Source: DTU032 sp964346175 (GTDB lineage Bacteria; Bacillota; Clostridia; Saccharofermentanales; DTU023). From it: a stretch of DNA of 64,000 nt. The notes beneath the pieces were generated by a model. It was not told where the DNA came from, made no database searches, and was given only the letters and a program-made list of their open reading frames with translations. Each line of letters opens with the position of its first letter. Positions within the stretch are counted from its first letter, which is position 1. Both the position numbers and the translations under genes were made by a program. Where the stretch lies: positions 96,889 through 160,888 of the forward strand of contig CAYFTG010000001.1 of NCBI GenBank assembly GCA_964346175.1, written 5' to 3'. Of this stretch, positions 1-9,312 are shown one piece after another.

Positions 1-863
1 TTACCGAGAATAGCCAAACGCGTTTCGTAGTCAGGAGGGCCGATATCGGCAGTAAGACCGCTCATCAGTCTGGTGCGTAGCCGCTCCTCCAAGGAAGTTA
101 GGTTTTGAGGCGGCTTATCGCAAGTTAGGACGACGTTCTTGCCGGATTCATAGAGCATGTTGAAAGTATGGAAAAACTCGACCTGCATACGTTCCTTACC
201 TTCGATAAACTGAATATCGTCAATCAGCAGCATGTCAGCCAGTCGATAATGTTCGCGGAACGCAGTGTAGTCGTTATTCTGGATGCAGGCGATGAGTTCG
301 TTAACAAATTGTTCGGACTGAACATAAACCACTCGTTTTCCCGGAAAATCAATATTGACACGATTGCCAATGGCATGCAAAAGGTGCGTTTTACCCAGGC
401 CGGAACCACCGTAAATAAAGAGAGGATTATTGTTGCGCGGATTCTTCATTGATGCGACAGAAATACAGGTAGCGTGAGCAAACTCGTTATTGCTGCCTAC
501 AATAAAGCTATCAAAAGTGTACTCAGGATTGAGCTGACCACGTTGGGAGACTACATTATTGGAGGTCTCGTAATCCCGATCTAAAGTCGTTTCCGGGAGC
601 GTGCCGTCGGGGCGGACCACAACCTGCAGCTTGTAGAGGATATGTGTGACTTGTTTCAAAGCCGACTCAATCGTCTTTTTATGCGGGATTATAAATTCCC
701 TCACCACATCATTAGGGACAGCTAGTCCAAAAATCTGATCCTCCACATAAAAAGGTACCGCCTTGGCAAACCATGTGTTGTAGGTCAAGGGCTGGATCTC
801 ATCTTTCAAAACTCGATTATAACAAGTACGCCATACGTCTTCTGCACTAAAAGCTGGGGCCAT
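1..863 (-). CDS. dnaA: Chromosomal replication initiator DnaA, C-terminus outside window
   Basis: Translating the minus strand from the ATG at 863 gives the first ~287 residues of DnaA. The N-terminal domain I is followed by the AAA+ core, with the P-loop GGSGLGKTHLLHAIGN and the Walker B/sensor stretch DDIQF. The remaining core and the DNA-binding domain IV lie beyond base 1. DnaA binds DnaA boxes and opens oriC. The in-frame codon two positions upstream is a stop, which fixes the start. No cluster of DnaA boxes is visible in the 212 bases upstream, and the upstream neighbour on the same strand is nadE, so the classic rpmH-oriC-dnaA layout is not seen here. Confidence 0.97.
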   Translation of the reverse strand, partial: MAPAFSAEDVWRTCYNRVLKDEIQPLTYNTWFAKAVPFYVEDQIFGLAVPNDVVREFIIPHKKTIESALKQVTHILYKLQVVVRPDGTLPETTLDRDYETSNNVVSQRGQLNPEYTFDSFIVGSNNEFAHATCISVASMKNPRNNNPLFIYGGSGLGKTHLLHAIGNRVNIDFPGKRVVYVQSEQFVNELIACIQNNDYTAFREHYRLADMLLIDDIQFIEGKERMQVEFFHTFNMLYESGKNVVLTCDKPPQNLTSLEERLRTRLMSGLTADIGPPDYETRLAILG

Positions 864-889
864 TATTCATTCAACCTCAAGAGAGGCAT
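863..889 (-). CDS. Possible 8-codon leader peptide coupled to dnaA
   Basis: The sequence AAAAGGAGG lies two bases before an ATG that opens an 8-codon frame (MPLLRLNE). Its TAA stop shares a base with the dnaA start (TAATG). The best Shine-Dalgarno in the region therefore belongs to this mini-ORF rather than to dnaA. The two-base spacing is short, so the site may serve dnaA only indirectly. Translational coupling is an inference. Confidence 0.3.
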   Translation of the reverse strand: MPLLRLNE

Positions 890-1075
890 TTCCTCCTTTT
901 CGTCTCCATAAGAAAAAATGTCGTGTATTCTACATGCTATCAGAAATAGTCTAGCTATAACTCAGTCGGACTGATGAATTATATATGTATTTCCTGCCCG
1001 TACTGTCATATTTACAATAACAAACTTAAGACTATCAACAAATCTATATAGTTAAAAACAGCGGTAAGCTTGTGA

Positions 1076-3382
1076 TTACAGGTCCTTCAGCGCCTCTAAA
1101 ATACTGTTCTCCGACAGATCTCCCGGCATCTGGTAAGCAGAATGCGGCGAGAGCGAATAGGGCAATACCTGAGCACCCTCGGGCATGGGTTGCCGCTTAA
1201 ATTGGCTGCGAACAAAACGTTTAATAAATCTGATCAAGTCGTTTTTCAACTCATCAGGATCAGAATTAGTAAAAACCTCACAGGCCATTTCGTACACTTC
1301 TTTAGGAGGCCTGCCGTCATAGATCAGATAAAAGAGGAAAAAATCATTGTGTTCATAGGGACCGATAATTTGCTCGGTTTTTTGAGAGATCTCACCGCCC
1401 TCCTCCGGCGGCAGCAACTCAGGCGACACCGGGCGAGAAATAATCTCTCTTAAGAGGTTCGCCATCGGCTTCTGCTTACTCTCATTCAAATAGAAGAAAT
1501 CAGATAAGTAGGCAGAGTGCGGTCTGGTAGTCAACAAATCCTCTGCGAAAATGTCCAGCATGATCCGCGCTAAGGTCTTAGGTACGGAATGATTCACACT
1601 ATACATGGACATCTGATCGCCGTTATAAGTACAAAAACCCAAGGCCAGCTCGGACAAATCGCCTGTACCGACAACAATGCCCCTTTTCATATTTGCCAAA
1701 TCCATCAAAATCTGCGTGCGCTCACGAGCTTGCGCATTCTCATACGTATTATCAAGAGAACCGTCATGCCCAATATCGCGCAGATGCAGCTCAACGGCTT
1801 CGCCGATATCGATTGTCAGCAGATCACAAGCGCTAGATTCGGCTAAAGCTTCAGAGATAGCCACAGAGCGGGCTGAAGATCCGGGACCCGGCATGGAAAC
1901 GGACAAAATATCACTTGCCGGACGTTCGAGCAGGCGACAGGCCCGAAGACAAACCAATAGAGCCAGAGTCGAATCCAGCCCTCCGGATAGACCCAAAACT
2001 GCTCTTGAATCCAAGTGGCGTAAGCGAGCAGCCAGACCTCGTGCTTGCAAATCCAAAACCTGATAGCAAAAATCCTGCCAGAGCTTGCGTTCGGGTGGCA
2101 AAAAAGGAAACTCTCTTGCCTCAAGAATATCCCCAGGCTGAGCTAGAGTCGCCGGTGGCTCGTCAATCGCGTTAAGAGCGAAGATTTTTTCTAAATCAAG
2201 TTCAGCCACCGTCAGACCCGTCTCAAAAGCCTCGCCTTCTGCCAGCAAACTGCCGTTGGCACAGATTAAGCGATGCCCGGCGTAGACGTGCTGCGAGTTG
2301 GATTCTCTGGCCCCCGCAGCAGCATAGACGATCACGGCTTCTTCTCTGGCGGAACGCTCTAGCAAATCGGAACGCAGCTGCCGATAATGCAAGGGGTATT
2401 CCGGCCTAGCGTCGCTGATTGCAAGAAGCGGGACAGTCGCTTGCCCCAGCTCGTACAGCGGCTCGTTGGCATTTCCTCTGCTAGGCAAGCTGTGTCCGGC
2501 ATGCGATAGATAACGCATATCTCCCGCAGCAAAAAGCTCGAAAGCTGCCGGAATCTCAGCGAATACGGATAAACCCGACACCACATCGCTAGACTTTTGA
2601 AAATTAAAGGAATAGCGCAGGATGTGTTCGGGAATGAAATCTAGAGGGGACAAATCACAAGAAAAACTGATATTTTCTTCATTCTCACTTGTCACCGGCT
2701 CGGCCATCTCATTTAAAATTCCATTAAGATCCCGCGTCACCAGAGGACATCTACTGCCCTTTTTGTTGATCATCTGCCACCATGCAGATTCCCTCTCCTG
2801 TGCCGGAATATCTTTATGAAAAGCGGGATCATCAATCAAGAGTTCATAAGACTGATCAAAAAGATTTCGAATATCAGACGCAGGAGTAAACCAGCGCCTC
2901 TCAGCGCTGCTAAGGTTTTCCGCCGGGTACATTCCCACGATTTTTCCCTGGAAAAGATAGGCAGTGACCTTGAGTAAATGACCATCAAACGGCAGAGGTA
3001 AAGACAGGCAGATCAGCATCTCCACGTCTTCGCTCTCTAGCAAAATCCTGCCCAGGCCTTTCAGCACGGCATCTTTGAGCGCGCGTTGAAACAGAAGGTC
3101 GCCACAGCTTGCCCCACAAAGGACTAATTCCGGGAAGACGATCACATCGACTTGCTGTTCCTCCGCCTCGGCCAGCAAACTGCAGATATCAGCAGTATTG
3201 CTTTCCACGTCACCGGGCACAATTGACGGCGTCGCAGCCGCTACGCGTAAGCCGGCACACATGTCCCAGGCTCGCGTTTCGTTTTGTGCCTCAAAAGATA
3301 CATCTTTGACAGCAGCAAAATGGCCGTCAAAGCTGCGTTCCAGCGTTGCATGGTGTAAGTTATATTCCTGCATTCCCGGCAT
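1076..3382 (-). CDS. nadE: NAD+ synthetase with degenerate glutaminase domain
   Basis: 768-residue protein with an N-terminal nitrilase/glutaminase-like domain and a C-terminal NAD synthetase domain. The latter carries the ATP-pyrophosphatase motif SGGLDST near residue 469 and the downstream GTGDLSELALG block. It converts nicotinate adenine dinucleotide to NAD+. In the glutaminase part the catalytic Glu is kept (FPEL, about residue 82). The usual PK motif is replaced by YPAENLSS, and the usual GVEICEDLW block by GLSVFAEIP, so the catalytic Lys and Cys appear lost. It is also longer than the ~640-residue clostridial norm. The synthetase half looks intact, so an ammonia-dependent enzyme is likely. 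The start has TGAGG seven bases upstream, overlapping the stop of the preceding aminopeptidase gene. Confidence 0.9.
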   Translation of the reverse strand: MPGMQEYNLHHATLERSFDGHFAAVKDVSFEAQNETRAWDMCAGLRVAAATPSIVPGDVESNTADICSLLAEAEEQQVDVIVFPELVLCGASCGDLLFQRALKDAVLKGLGRILLESEDVEMLICLSLPLPFDGHLLKVTAYLFQGKIVGMYPAENLSSAERRWFTPASDIRNLFDQSYELLIDDPAFHKDIPAQERESAWWQMINKKGSRCPLVTRDLNGILNEMAEPVTSENEENISFSCDLSPLDFIPEHILRYSFNFQKSSDVVSGLSVFAEIPAAFELFAAGDMRYLSHAGHSLPSRGNANEPLYELGQATVPLLAISDARPEYPLHYRQLRSDLLERSAREEAVIVYAAAGARESNSQHVYAGHRLICANGSLLAEGEAFETGLTVAELDLEKIFALNAIDEPPATLAQPGDILEAREFPFLPPERKLWQDFCYQVLDLQARGLAARLRHLDSRAVLGLSGGLDSTLALLVCLRACRLLERPASDILSVSMPGPGSSARSVAISEALAESSACDLLTIDIGEAVELHLRDIGHDGSLDNTYENAQARERTQILMDLANMKRGIVVGTGDLSELALGFCTYNGDQMSMYSVNHSVPKTLARIMLDIFAEDLLTTRPHSAYLSDFFYLNESKQKPMANLLREIISRPVSPELLPPEEGGEISQKTEQIIGPYEHNDFFLFYLIYDGRPPKEVYEMACEVFTNSDPDELKNDLIRFIKRFVRSQFKRQPMPEGAQVLPYSLSPHSAYQMPGDLSENSILEALKDL

Positions 3383-3391
3383 ATTTATACC

Positions 3392-5200
3392 TCAATTGGA
3401 AAGGGCTTCGGTTGCCTCTAGCACATACTCCTTAACAAGCTCGTCATCGAGTCGCGGCAAGAGGATCTCTCGCACCTGCGCATGATAGTCATTCAGCCAC
3501 GTCAATTCAGCAGTGCTCATCTTATCCACCAAGATAGCGTCGCGGTCGAAGGGTACGAAAGTAAAGGGCTTAAAGCTATAAAAAACATCCGCCTGAGTAT
3601 TCATTTCCATCTCAGCAGGGACTACGATATAGTCGTTTTCTAAGCGCACACCCAGCTCACCTTCAAGGTAGACACCGGGCTCAATCGTAATAACCATGCC
3701 TGGTTCGAAGCTTTGACTGCCGTGTTCGACGCTACCCGTCAGGCGCTGAGGACCTTCGTGCACGCCGCCGACAAAGCCGACGCCATGACCGGTGCCACAC
3801 TTGTAATCAAAGTTTTCCCGCCAGACAACGCTGCGTGCAACCGCATCTAAAGCAACTCCGCTAGTCCCTTTCAAGAAAGGCAGCGATGCGAGAGCGATAT
3901 GTGAACGCAAAGTCAACGTGTAAGCCTCTTTTTCGGCCTGAGTCAATTCCCCTAAGGCAATTGTCCGAGTGATGTCGGTAGTTCCATCCCACATTTGCGC
4001 GCCGCAGTCGATCAGATAAAGTCCGCGCGCCTCCAGCTGCGCGTGATCTTCTGCGCTCGCCTGATAGTGCATCATGGCTGCATTGGCACCATAGGCAGAA
4101 ATGGAGGCAAAGCTCTCCCCGACATAAAGAGGATCTTGCCTGCGCAAGCGTTCCAGCTCAGCTGTAACGGAATATTCGTTGTGCCCCAGCCCAACAGCCT
4201 TATGCTTCACAAAGTGCAAATATGATGTCACGTAGACGCTGTCGCGAATGCCCGCTTCCAGCTGCGCCTCCTGCTGCTGCTCGTTGAGCTTCGCTTTCAG
4301 CAGATGCGGATAATCGCTTTTGGTAATAATTTTGCTCTGCTTCGGCAATGAGTCCACCAAGCTACGGCTGACCCGAGTACGATCCAGCACGATTCGCTCA
4401 GCCTTCAGATCGCTCAAAGTGCTATAAACACACTCGTATGGAGCCAAGGAAACGCCTTCCTCGGCCAGCGCAGAGGCGAGACCATCCTCCAGATTATCCA
4501 AGTTAATGAAAAGCGTAGCTTTTTCTTTTTCAATCAAGGCAAAGGATAAGGTCACCGGATTGCCGGGAACATCCTCGCCCCGAATATTCATCAGCCACAT
4601 GATGTCATCCAGACCGACAAAAAAAGCGGCATCTGCCTGATCTCCCGACATCAAGCTGCGAATTTCACGTAGCTTGTCCGCCGTGGATTGCCCAGCATAT
4701 TTCAGAGGATGCAAGCGCACCTTACCCTGCGGTAAGGCTGGGCGGTCTTCCCAGATCTCATCAATCAAGTCAAGCTTAGTAATCAAGGAAATGTCTTTCT
4801 TGCTCAGTTGGAGAGCCATGCGACCTAATTCGCTGTCAGAGTGAAGCTCGCCGGCGATAGCCAATTTCGACGCCCGCGGCATATTATCAAGCAGCCAATC
4901 CAAGACTTTAGGTACCCCGGGGGCACCCTGCTTCATGAGATTGATTTCGCTGCCCTCGAGATCTTTAGCGGCCTGGATGTGATAACGTCCGTCGGCCCAC
5001 AGCAACGCCTCTTTCATTGTCACGACCAACGTGCCGGCAGAGCCTTCAAAGCCGGACATATAAGCGCGCGTACGGAAATGGTCCGCGATATATTCCGAAT
5101 TATGCGGATCGCTCGTGCCGATATAGTAGGCGTAAAGATCGTTTGCTTGCATCAACTTGCGTAAGGCGGAGATTTTTTCATTAACTGTCATATATTTCAC
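3392..5200 (-). CDS. M24B family Xaa-Pro aminopeptidase
   Basis: 602-residue cytosolic metallopeptidase of the long, three-domain prolidase/aminopeptidase P type. It has two N-terminal creatinase-like domains followed by the pita-bread catalytic domain. All metal ligands of the M24 family are visible: Asp in LIDCGAQ (~398), Asp in TTDITR (~409), His in GTGHGVGF (~470), Glu in TIEPGVY (~505) and Glu in VRLEND (~520). It removes N-terminal residues preceding proline. It lies nine bases upstream of nadE and probably shares its transcript. The start is preceded by AGAGTG, a modest ribosome site. Confidence 0.93.
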   Translation of the reverse strand: MKYMTVNEKISALRKLMQANDLYAYYIGTSDPHNSEYIADHFRTRAYMSGFEGSAGTLVVTMKEALLWADGRYHIQAAKDLEGSEINLMKQGAPGVPKVLDWLLDNMPRASKLAIAGELHSDSELGRMALQLSKKDISLITKLDLIDEIWEDRPALPQGKVRLHPLKYAGQSTADKLREIRSLMSGDQADAAFFVGLDDIMWLMNIRGEDVPGNPVTLSFALIEKEKATLFINLDNLEDGLASALAEEGVSLAPYECVYSTLSDLKAERIVLDRTRVSRSLVDSLPKQSKIITKSDYPHLLKAKLNEQQQEAQLEAGIRDSVYVTSYLHFVKHKAVGLGHNEYSVTAELERLRRQDPLYVGESFASISAYGANAAMMHYQASAEDHAQLEARGLYLIDCGAQMWDGTTDITRTIALGELTQAEKEAYTLTLRSHIALASLPFLKGTSGVALDAVARSVVWRENFDYKCGTGHGVGFVGGVHEGPQRLTGSVEHGSQSFEPGMVITIEPGVYLEGELGVRLENDYIVVPAEMEMNTQADVFYSFKPFTFVPFDRDAILVDKMSTAELTWLNDYHAQVREILLPRLDDELVKEYVLEATEALSN

Positions 5201-5286
5201 TCTTTCTAAAAGATAGCTTTTGAGAATATCATTATTCTACAGCATTGGATCTAAAGCGGTATCTTATCAACCTGTTTGCGTTGCGC

Positions 5287-5862
5287 CTATTCGCTGCGCT
5301 GCCATTTCATTTCCGTGCCGGAAGCATCGAAACGCTTGCGCTTAGCGGTAATAGAGTCGATTTTTAGGGAAAAAACGGTCAGCCGTTTCCGACTGAAGTC
5401 TAATGCCGCTTCAAAAAAGTCCATTTTGTCCGGCGTATACTTCTCGCAGATGGCGCGCATGGCAAAGTTGAATTTTTCAGGATTTTCTTCGTGATCAATT
5501 TCTTCAACTCGGCCAGTCACGATGGCTGAGGAAAACTCCGTTGTGAATACTTTGCTGACGAAATCCTTAAATTGCCCCTGCTCAGCTAATGCCTGCAGCT
5601 CTTCATCACTAAATAAATCCGGAACTTCGACGTGATCAACAAAGACGATACGAGCCTTTGGGCCTTTTTGCAGGATTTCGAATTTATTCCCGCCCCTGGC
5701 AGAGTGGAAAAACAGTTCGTCTTCTCTGCGCACAATTGACAGGGGGATGGCGTAGGGCAGATCAGGATTGTGAGGATCATTTACAGTCAATGTTCCGAAA
5801 GCGGAACGATCGATAACAGATAGGCCATATTCGCGAGACATTTCGCGGTCTTTTCTTCTCAT
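5287..5862 (-). CDS. Pyridoxamine 5'-phosphate oxidase-fold flavoprotein (Nim-like)
   Basis: 191 residues with the split-barrel fold typical of the pyridoxamine-phosphate oxidase superfamily. The pattern of YAIPLSIV, LFFHSARGGNKFEIL and ARIVFVDHVEV matches Nim-type flavin-binding proteins. These are predicted FMN- or heme-binding reductases; some members reduce nitroimidazoles, but substrate and role cannot be read from sequence. The chosen ATG has GGGGG five bases before it. A second in-frame ATG (MSREYG) lies seven codons in. Transcribed alone, convergent to nothing and divergent from the nucleoside hydrolase gene. Confidence 0.8.
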   Translation of the reverse strand: MRRKDREMSREYGLSVIDRSAFGTLTVNDPHNPDLPYAIPLSIVRREDELFFHSARGGNKFEILQKGPKARIVFVDHVEVPDLFSDEELQALAEQGQFKDFVSKVFTTEFSSAIVTGRVEEIDHEENPEKFNFAMRAICEKYTPDKMDFFEAALDFSRKRLTVFSLKIDSITAKRKRFDASGTEMKWQRSE

Positions 5863-5992
5863 ACTTACCCCCGAACAAAAACACTCTATTTCTCTAATTC
5901 TAACTTATAATAGAATTTGCTTAAATCACAAAAGATTGAGAAGCTTAACAAGTAAATAAAATTTTCCGACTCAATGAAAGAGGTAGATTTTA

Positions 5993-6955
5993 ATGGCTAT
6001 ACCCGTAATTTTAGATGTGGACCCCGGATCGGATGATGCAGTCGCGATGATGCTGGCAATCAAATCGGATCATATTGACCTCCAAGCCGTGTGCACGGTC
6101 GCAGGCAACAAGTCAATCGAACACACAACGGAGAACGCTCTGCGTCTTATCCAAAAAATGAATGTAGATGTCCCGGTTTATAAAGGTTGTGGATGTCCCG
6201 TGTTTATGCACCTGCTGGACCTTCCCGAGCCCTCCAATAATAAGATTGATATCGAGCGCGACGGCGAAACGATTCAAATGCATGATGACTATTTGAAACT
6301 GGAGCCAGCGACGATCGAGCATGAAAGTGTGCCGGCAGCGGTTTTTTACGTGGAACACCTGCTTAACGCTAAGGAACCTGTAACGATTATCTTGACCGGC
6401 CCGGTTAGCAACTTGGCTCTGGCTTTGATGCTGGATGCTTCGATAGTGAAAAATATTTCAGAAGTCATCATAATGGGCGGAGGCGACGCCTTCTCCAACA
6501 TTACTTCATCTGCGGAGGCTAATATTTATCACGATCCACATGCCTTGGCCTGGATTTTGAATAGCGGAGTTAGACTTACGATGGTGCCTTTAGATGCAAC
6601 ACATATGGCTCCTGTTACTGCGGAAACCTGCAGAGAGCTGCGGGAGATCAATACCTTCCCCACCGTATTTGCCGCTGATTTGATTGAGCAGAGAATGCAG
6701 GTCTATACTGAAACGGATACTTTTGTCGATGAGGCTCCCGTTCACGATGCCCTCGCTGTCTGCGCACTTATCAATCCGGATGTTTTGACCGATTGTCCCA
6801 GAGTGCATATGGATGTTGAAACCATGCCGGGCAAAGCATTCGGCCAGACTATCGTAGATCATCGCCTGCTAGCAGATGACTTGAACTGTTTCTTTGCCTT
6901 GGGCGCCGACAAGACATTATTCAACGACATGCTAAAGAAAATTTTAGCCCGGTAG
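5993..6955 (+). CDS. Inosine-uridine preferring nucleoside hydrolase
   Basis: 320 residues, full length for the IunH/RihA-C family. The N-terminal Ca2+-binding motif DVDPGSDDA (residues 8-16) holds the conserved aspartates. The downstream blocks ILTGPVSNLALAL and MGGG match the ribose pocket, and VHDALAV near residue 251 supplies the conserved His-Asp pair. The enzyme hydrolyses the N-glycosidic bond of ribonucleosides for purine or pyrimidine salvage. AGAGG sits nine bases before the ATG. It is followed after 77 bases by an SDR gene on the same strand; a functional link is not evident. Confidence 0.92.
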   Translation: MAIPVILDVDPGSDDAVAMMLAIKSDHIDLQAVCTVAGNKSIEHTTENALRLIQKMNVDVPVYKGCGCPVFMHLLDLPEPSNNKIDIERDGETIQMHDDYLKLEPATIEHESVPAAVFYVEHLLNAKEPVTIILTGPVSNLALALMLDASIVKNISEVIIMGGGDAFSNITSSAEANIYHDPHALAWILNSGVRLTMVPLDATHMAPVTAETCRELREINTFPTVFAADLIEQRMQVYTETDTFVDEAPVHDALAVCALINPDVLTDCPRVHMDVETMPGKAFGQTIVDHRLLADDLNCFFALGADKTLFNDMLKKILAR

Positions 6956-7032
6956 ACATTTTGACCGCTCTTGCAGATTGAAAGATGTCAAAGAATTCAC
7001 ATATCGTGCCAGACACGAAATATGATTAAGAT

Positions 7033-7800
7033 ATGGATACGAAAAGCGAAATGAAAAAGACTGTACTAATTACCGGCGGCGCGAAAGGAATCGGTGCTGC
7101 TGTTTCGAGAAAGCTGGCGAGTGAGGGCTACCATGTCTTCATCAATTATTTCCGCTCGCATGATGAAGCCCATGCTCTGCAAGAGGAAATCGTCGCAGCC
7201 GGTGGTACGGCGGATCTCTTCCCGGCGGACATCACCTCGCAGGCGGACGTTAGGAAGATGATGGCCGAGGTCATACTCCTCAGCGACAACAAGCTTGATG
7301 TTTTAGTTAATAACGCCGGGATTGCCCAATGGGGCTTATTGACTACGACAGAAGAGGAAGTCTGGGAGCGTATACTCTCAGTGAATCTGACCTCAGCCTA
7401 TCGCCTGTGCAGGGCGGTGCTTCCCCTAATGATCAAGCGCGGATATGGCAATATCCTCAATGTCGCCTCTGTCTGGGGCACATACGACGGCTGCTCGGAA
7501 GCCTCCTGCGAGACTGCCTATGCGGCAAGCAAGTCCGGCTTAATCGGACTTACCCGCTCGCTCGCTTGTGAAGTAGCACCTGCCGGAATCCGTGTCAACG
7601 CAGTTGCACCGGGAGTGATCAATACCGATATGCTGAAAGACTATAGCGAAGAAGAAATAGCCGCTCTCTGCGACGAGACACCGATGTGTCGCGTGGGAGA
7701 AGCACATGAAGTGGCTGAAGCAGTTTCATTTCTGGTCTCCGACAAGGCCTCCTTTATTACCGGTCAGGTGCTCGGTGTTGACGGCGGATTCCGGGGTTAA
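7033..7800 (+). CDS. Short-chain dehydrogenase/reductase, FabG-like
   Basis: 255-residue Rossmann-fold oxidoreductase. It has the nucleotide motif TGGAKGIGAA (residues 14-23), NNAG (~93), the catalytic Ser in NVASVWG and the YxxxK pair in AYAASK (~163). The C-terminus GQVLGVDGGF is typical of classical SDRs such as 3-oxoacyl-ACP reductases. Compared with FabG there is a short insertion between the Ser and Tyr motifs (YDGCSEASCE). No other fatty acid synthesis gene lies nearby, so the substrate is unknown. No good ribosome site precedes the ATG at 7033; the ATG at 7051 is an alternative. Confidence 0.85.
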   Translation: MDTKSEMKKTVLITGGAKGIGAAVSRKLASEGYHVFINYFRSHDEAHALQEEIVAAGGTADLFPADITSQADVRKMMAEVILLSDNKLDVLVNNAGIAQWGLLTTTEEEVWERILSVNLTSAYRLCRAVLPLMIKRGYGNILNVASVWGTYDGCSEASCETAYAASKSGLIGLTRSLACEVAPAGIRVNAVAPGVINTDMLKDYSEEEIAALCDETPMCRVGEAHEVAEAVSFLVSDKASFITGQVLGVDGGFRG

Positions 7801-7827
7801 AAACTCTAATCGAAACTCGAGAGTAGA

Positions 7828-9312
7828 CTACCACGACACCTCTTTATCAACATGAGGTGAGATCAAGTCAATTCCGGAAATATCTTCTATAGCGCTCCGA
7901 TGTTTAAGGCTGTAGACATAAAGTGTGCGCACCATCAGCTCGTCGCCTTCGCTATCCAGATAGACCAGCCGCAGATGAGGCTGATTAAAGGTAGCGCGAT
8001 CCTCATGCAGATCCGAATGATCCATCTTCAGCCACGCATCGGCCATTTCTTTATGAATAGCCATGATTTCATCGATAGCAGCAGCATCTTCAACGGTCTC
8101 TTGTGAATAGTTAGTCACGAGACCAAAGGGATAAACGAAAATGCTCGGAGAATCAACATACTCTGAATCTTGATAATAGGCTGAAGTCAACTCAATCTTA
8201 TCTACCTTTTCACGTGCGGGCATCTTTCTCGTCAGATATGCATCAACAGTCACATTCAAGAAAAAACTCAGACCCAAGGCCACTGCAAATAAGAGCAAAT
8301 AAAACACAATGGTTCGTCCTATTTTCGGCAGACCGTGGAAGCGAATGATCTCCACAATAAAGAGCACCACAAAAGCCACCAGGAAAATGGAAATGAAGGT
8401 TATATTCAAATAAAACGGTTCCGACGCATACACAAAAATGTAGTCGAAATTGTTATTCAAAAGAATCAACAAGAGCAGTATTCCATAAATGGCAATTACT
8501 GTTGGATAAAAACCTTTGACCATATAGGTGGTATTCGTGCGCTCCACTTGACGCGCCTTAAACAGCCAGGTACCAAGAGCCAGTAACGCCAGCGCAATAA
8601 CAAACCAGACCAGAAGAGATGGCAAATATTCTCCATTGGCTTCATGCGCAGTGCTCAGAACATAAACACTGTGAAATTCCAGCTTGGTTAAGCCATAGTT
8701 TCCAAACTCCCTGGCCGGAGTATAGCCGAAAAAGCCCGAGGTTGAGCTATTCCAGACAGCCAGAATGGTACTGGGCACAAAGTGCAGAACCAGCGCATAA
8801 ACAAAACCGTTGAACAAGTTAGTGGTGCAGAGTATCGCCAACAAAGACGGTATCTGCAGTATTACAGAACCTACGATCATTATTCCGGACCAAGCCAGAA
8901 ATTGCGTGAACGCATAAGGTCCGAATTCCAATAACAAGTAGTTGGGGGTTATAAAGTTCACGATCAAAAAGGCCAAGAAATTACTGATCAGCATCGGTAT
9001 GATTTGGATCAACCAGCTGAAAAGGAAATGGACTAAGAACAATTTTTCTCGCCGAATAGGAAGCGAAAAATAAGTGTCCATCTTATTCTTATCATAGATA
9101 AAGCTATAGATGATGAACGGACTCACTGCCCCTAAAGCCACCATCACAATGGCCAGCGATACCGGAGCATACTCCAGACTTCGCAAGGGCTCATTAGAAA
9201 TTGATTGAAAGAGCAAAGAAACCGGGTAAGCAATCATGCTGATTACAAAATATAGTACAACTACAGCGCGATGCTGCTTAAGAAGGTGTCGTAAATATCC
9301 TCTAGTTTTCAT
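7828..9312 (-). CDS. ABC transporter permease, ABC-2 type
   Basis: 494-residue integral membrane protein with many hydrophobic segments in two blocks and a large extracytoplasmic or soluble C-terminal portion after the last one. It overlaps the upstream ATPase gene by 11 bases and is the last gene of a GntR-ATPase-permease operon. The arrangement matches the YtrABCDEF-type families, where the GntR regulator senses cell-envelope stress and the transporter exports lipids or antibiotics. The substrate here is unknown. Each half-transporter presumably pairs with two copies of the ATPase. Confidence 0.8.
   Translation of the reverse strand: MKTRGYLRHLLKQHRAVVVLYFVISMIAYPVSLLFQSISNEPLRSLEYAPVSLAIVMVALGAVSPFIIYSFIYDKNKMDTYFSLPIRREKLFLVHFLFSWLIQIIPMLISNFLAFLIVNFITPNYLLLEFGPYAFTQFLAWSGIMIVGSVILQIPSLLAILCTTNLFNGFVYALVLHFVPSTILAVWNSSTSGFFGYTPAREFGNYGLTKLEFHSVYVLSTAHEANGEYLPSLLVWFVIALALLALGTWLFKARQVERTNTTYMVKGFYPTVIAIYGILLLLILLNNNFDYIFVYASEPFYLNITFISIFLVAFVVLFIVEIIRFHGLPKIGRTIVFYLLLFAVALGLSFFLNVTVDAYLTRKMPAREKVDKIELTSAYYQDSEYVDSPSIFVYPFGLVTNYSQETVEDAAAIDEIMAIHKEMADAWLKMDHSDLHEDRATFNQPHLRLVYLDSEGDELMVRTLYVYSLKHRSAIEDISGIDLISPHVDKEVSW

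Noticed and set aside
864..1075. Candidate oriC upstream of dnaA
   Set aside because: Only one weak DnaA-box-like sequence (CTATCAACA) is present and there is no AT-rich repeat array, so an origin is not claimed.
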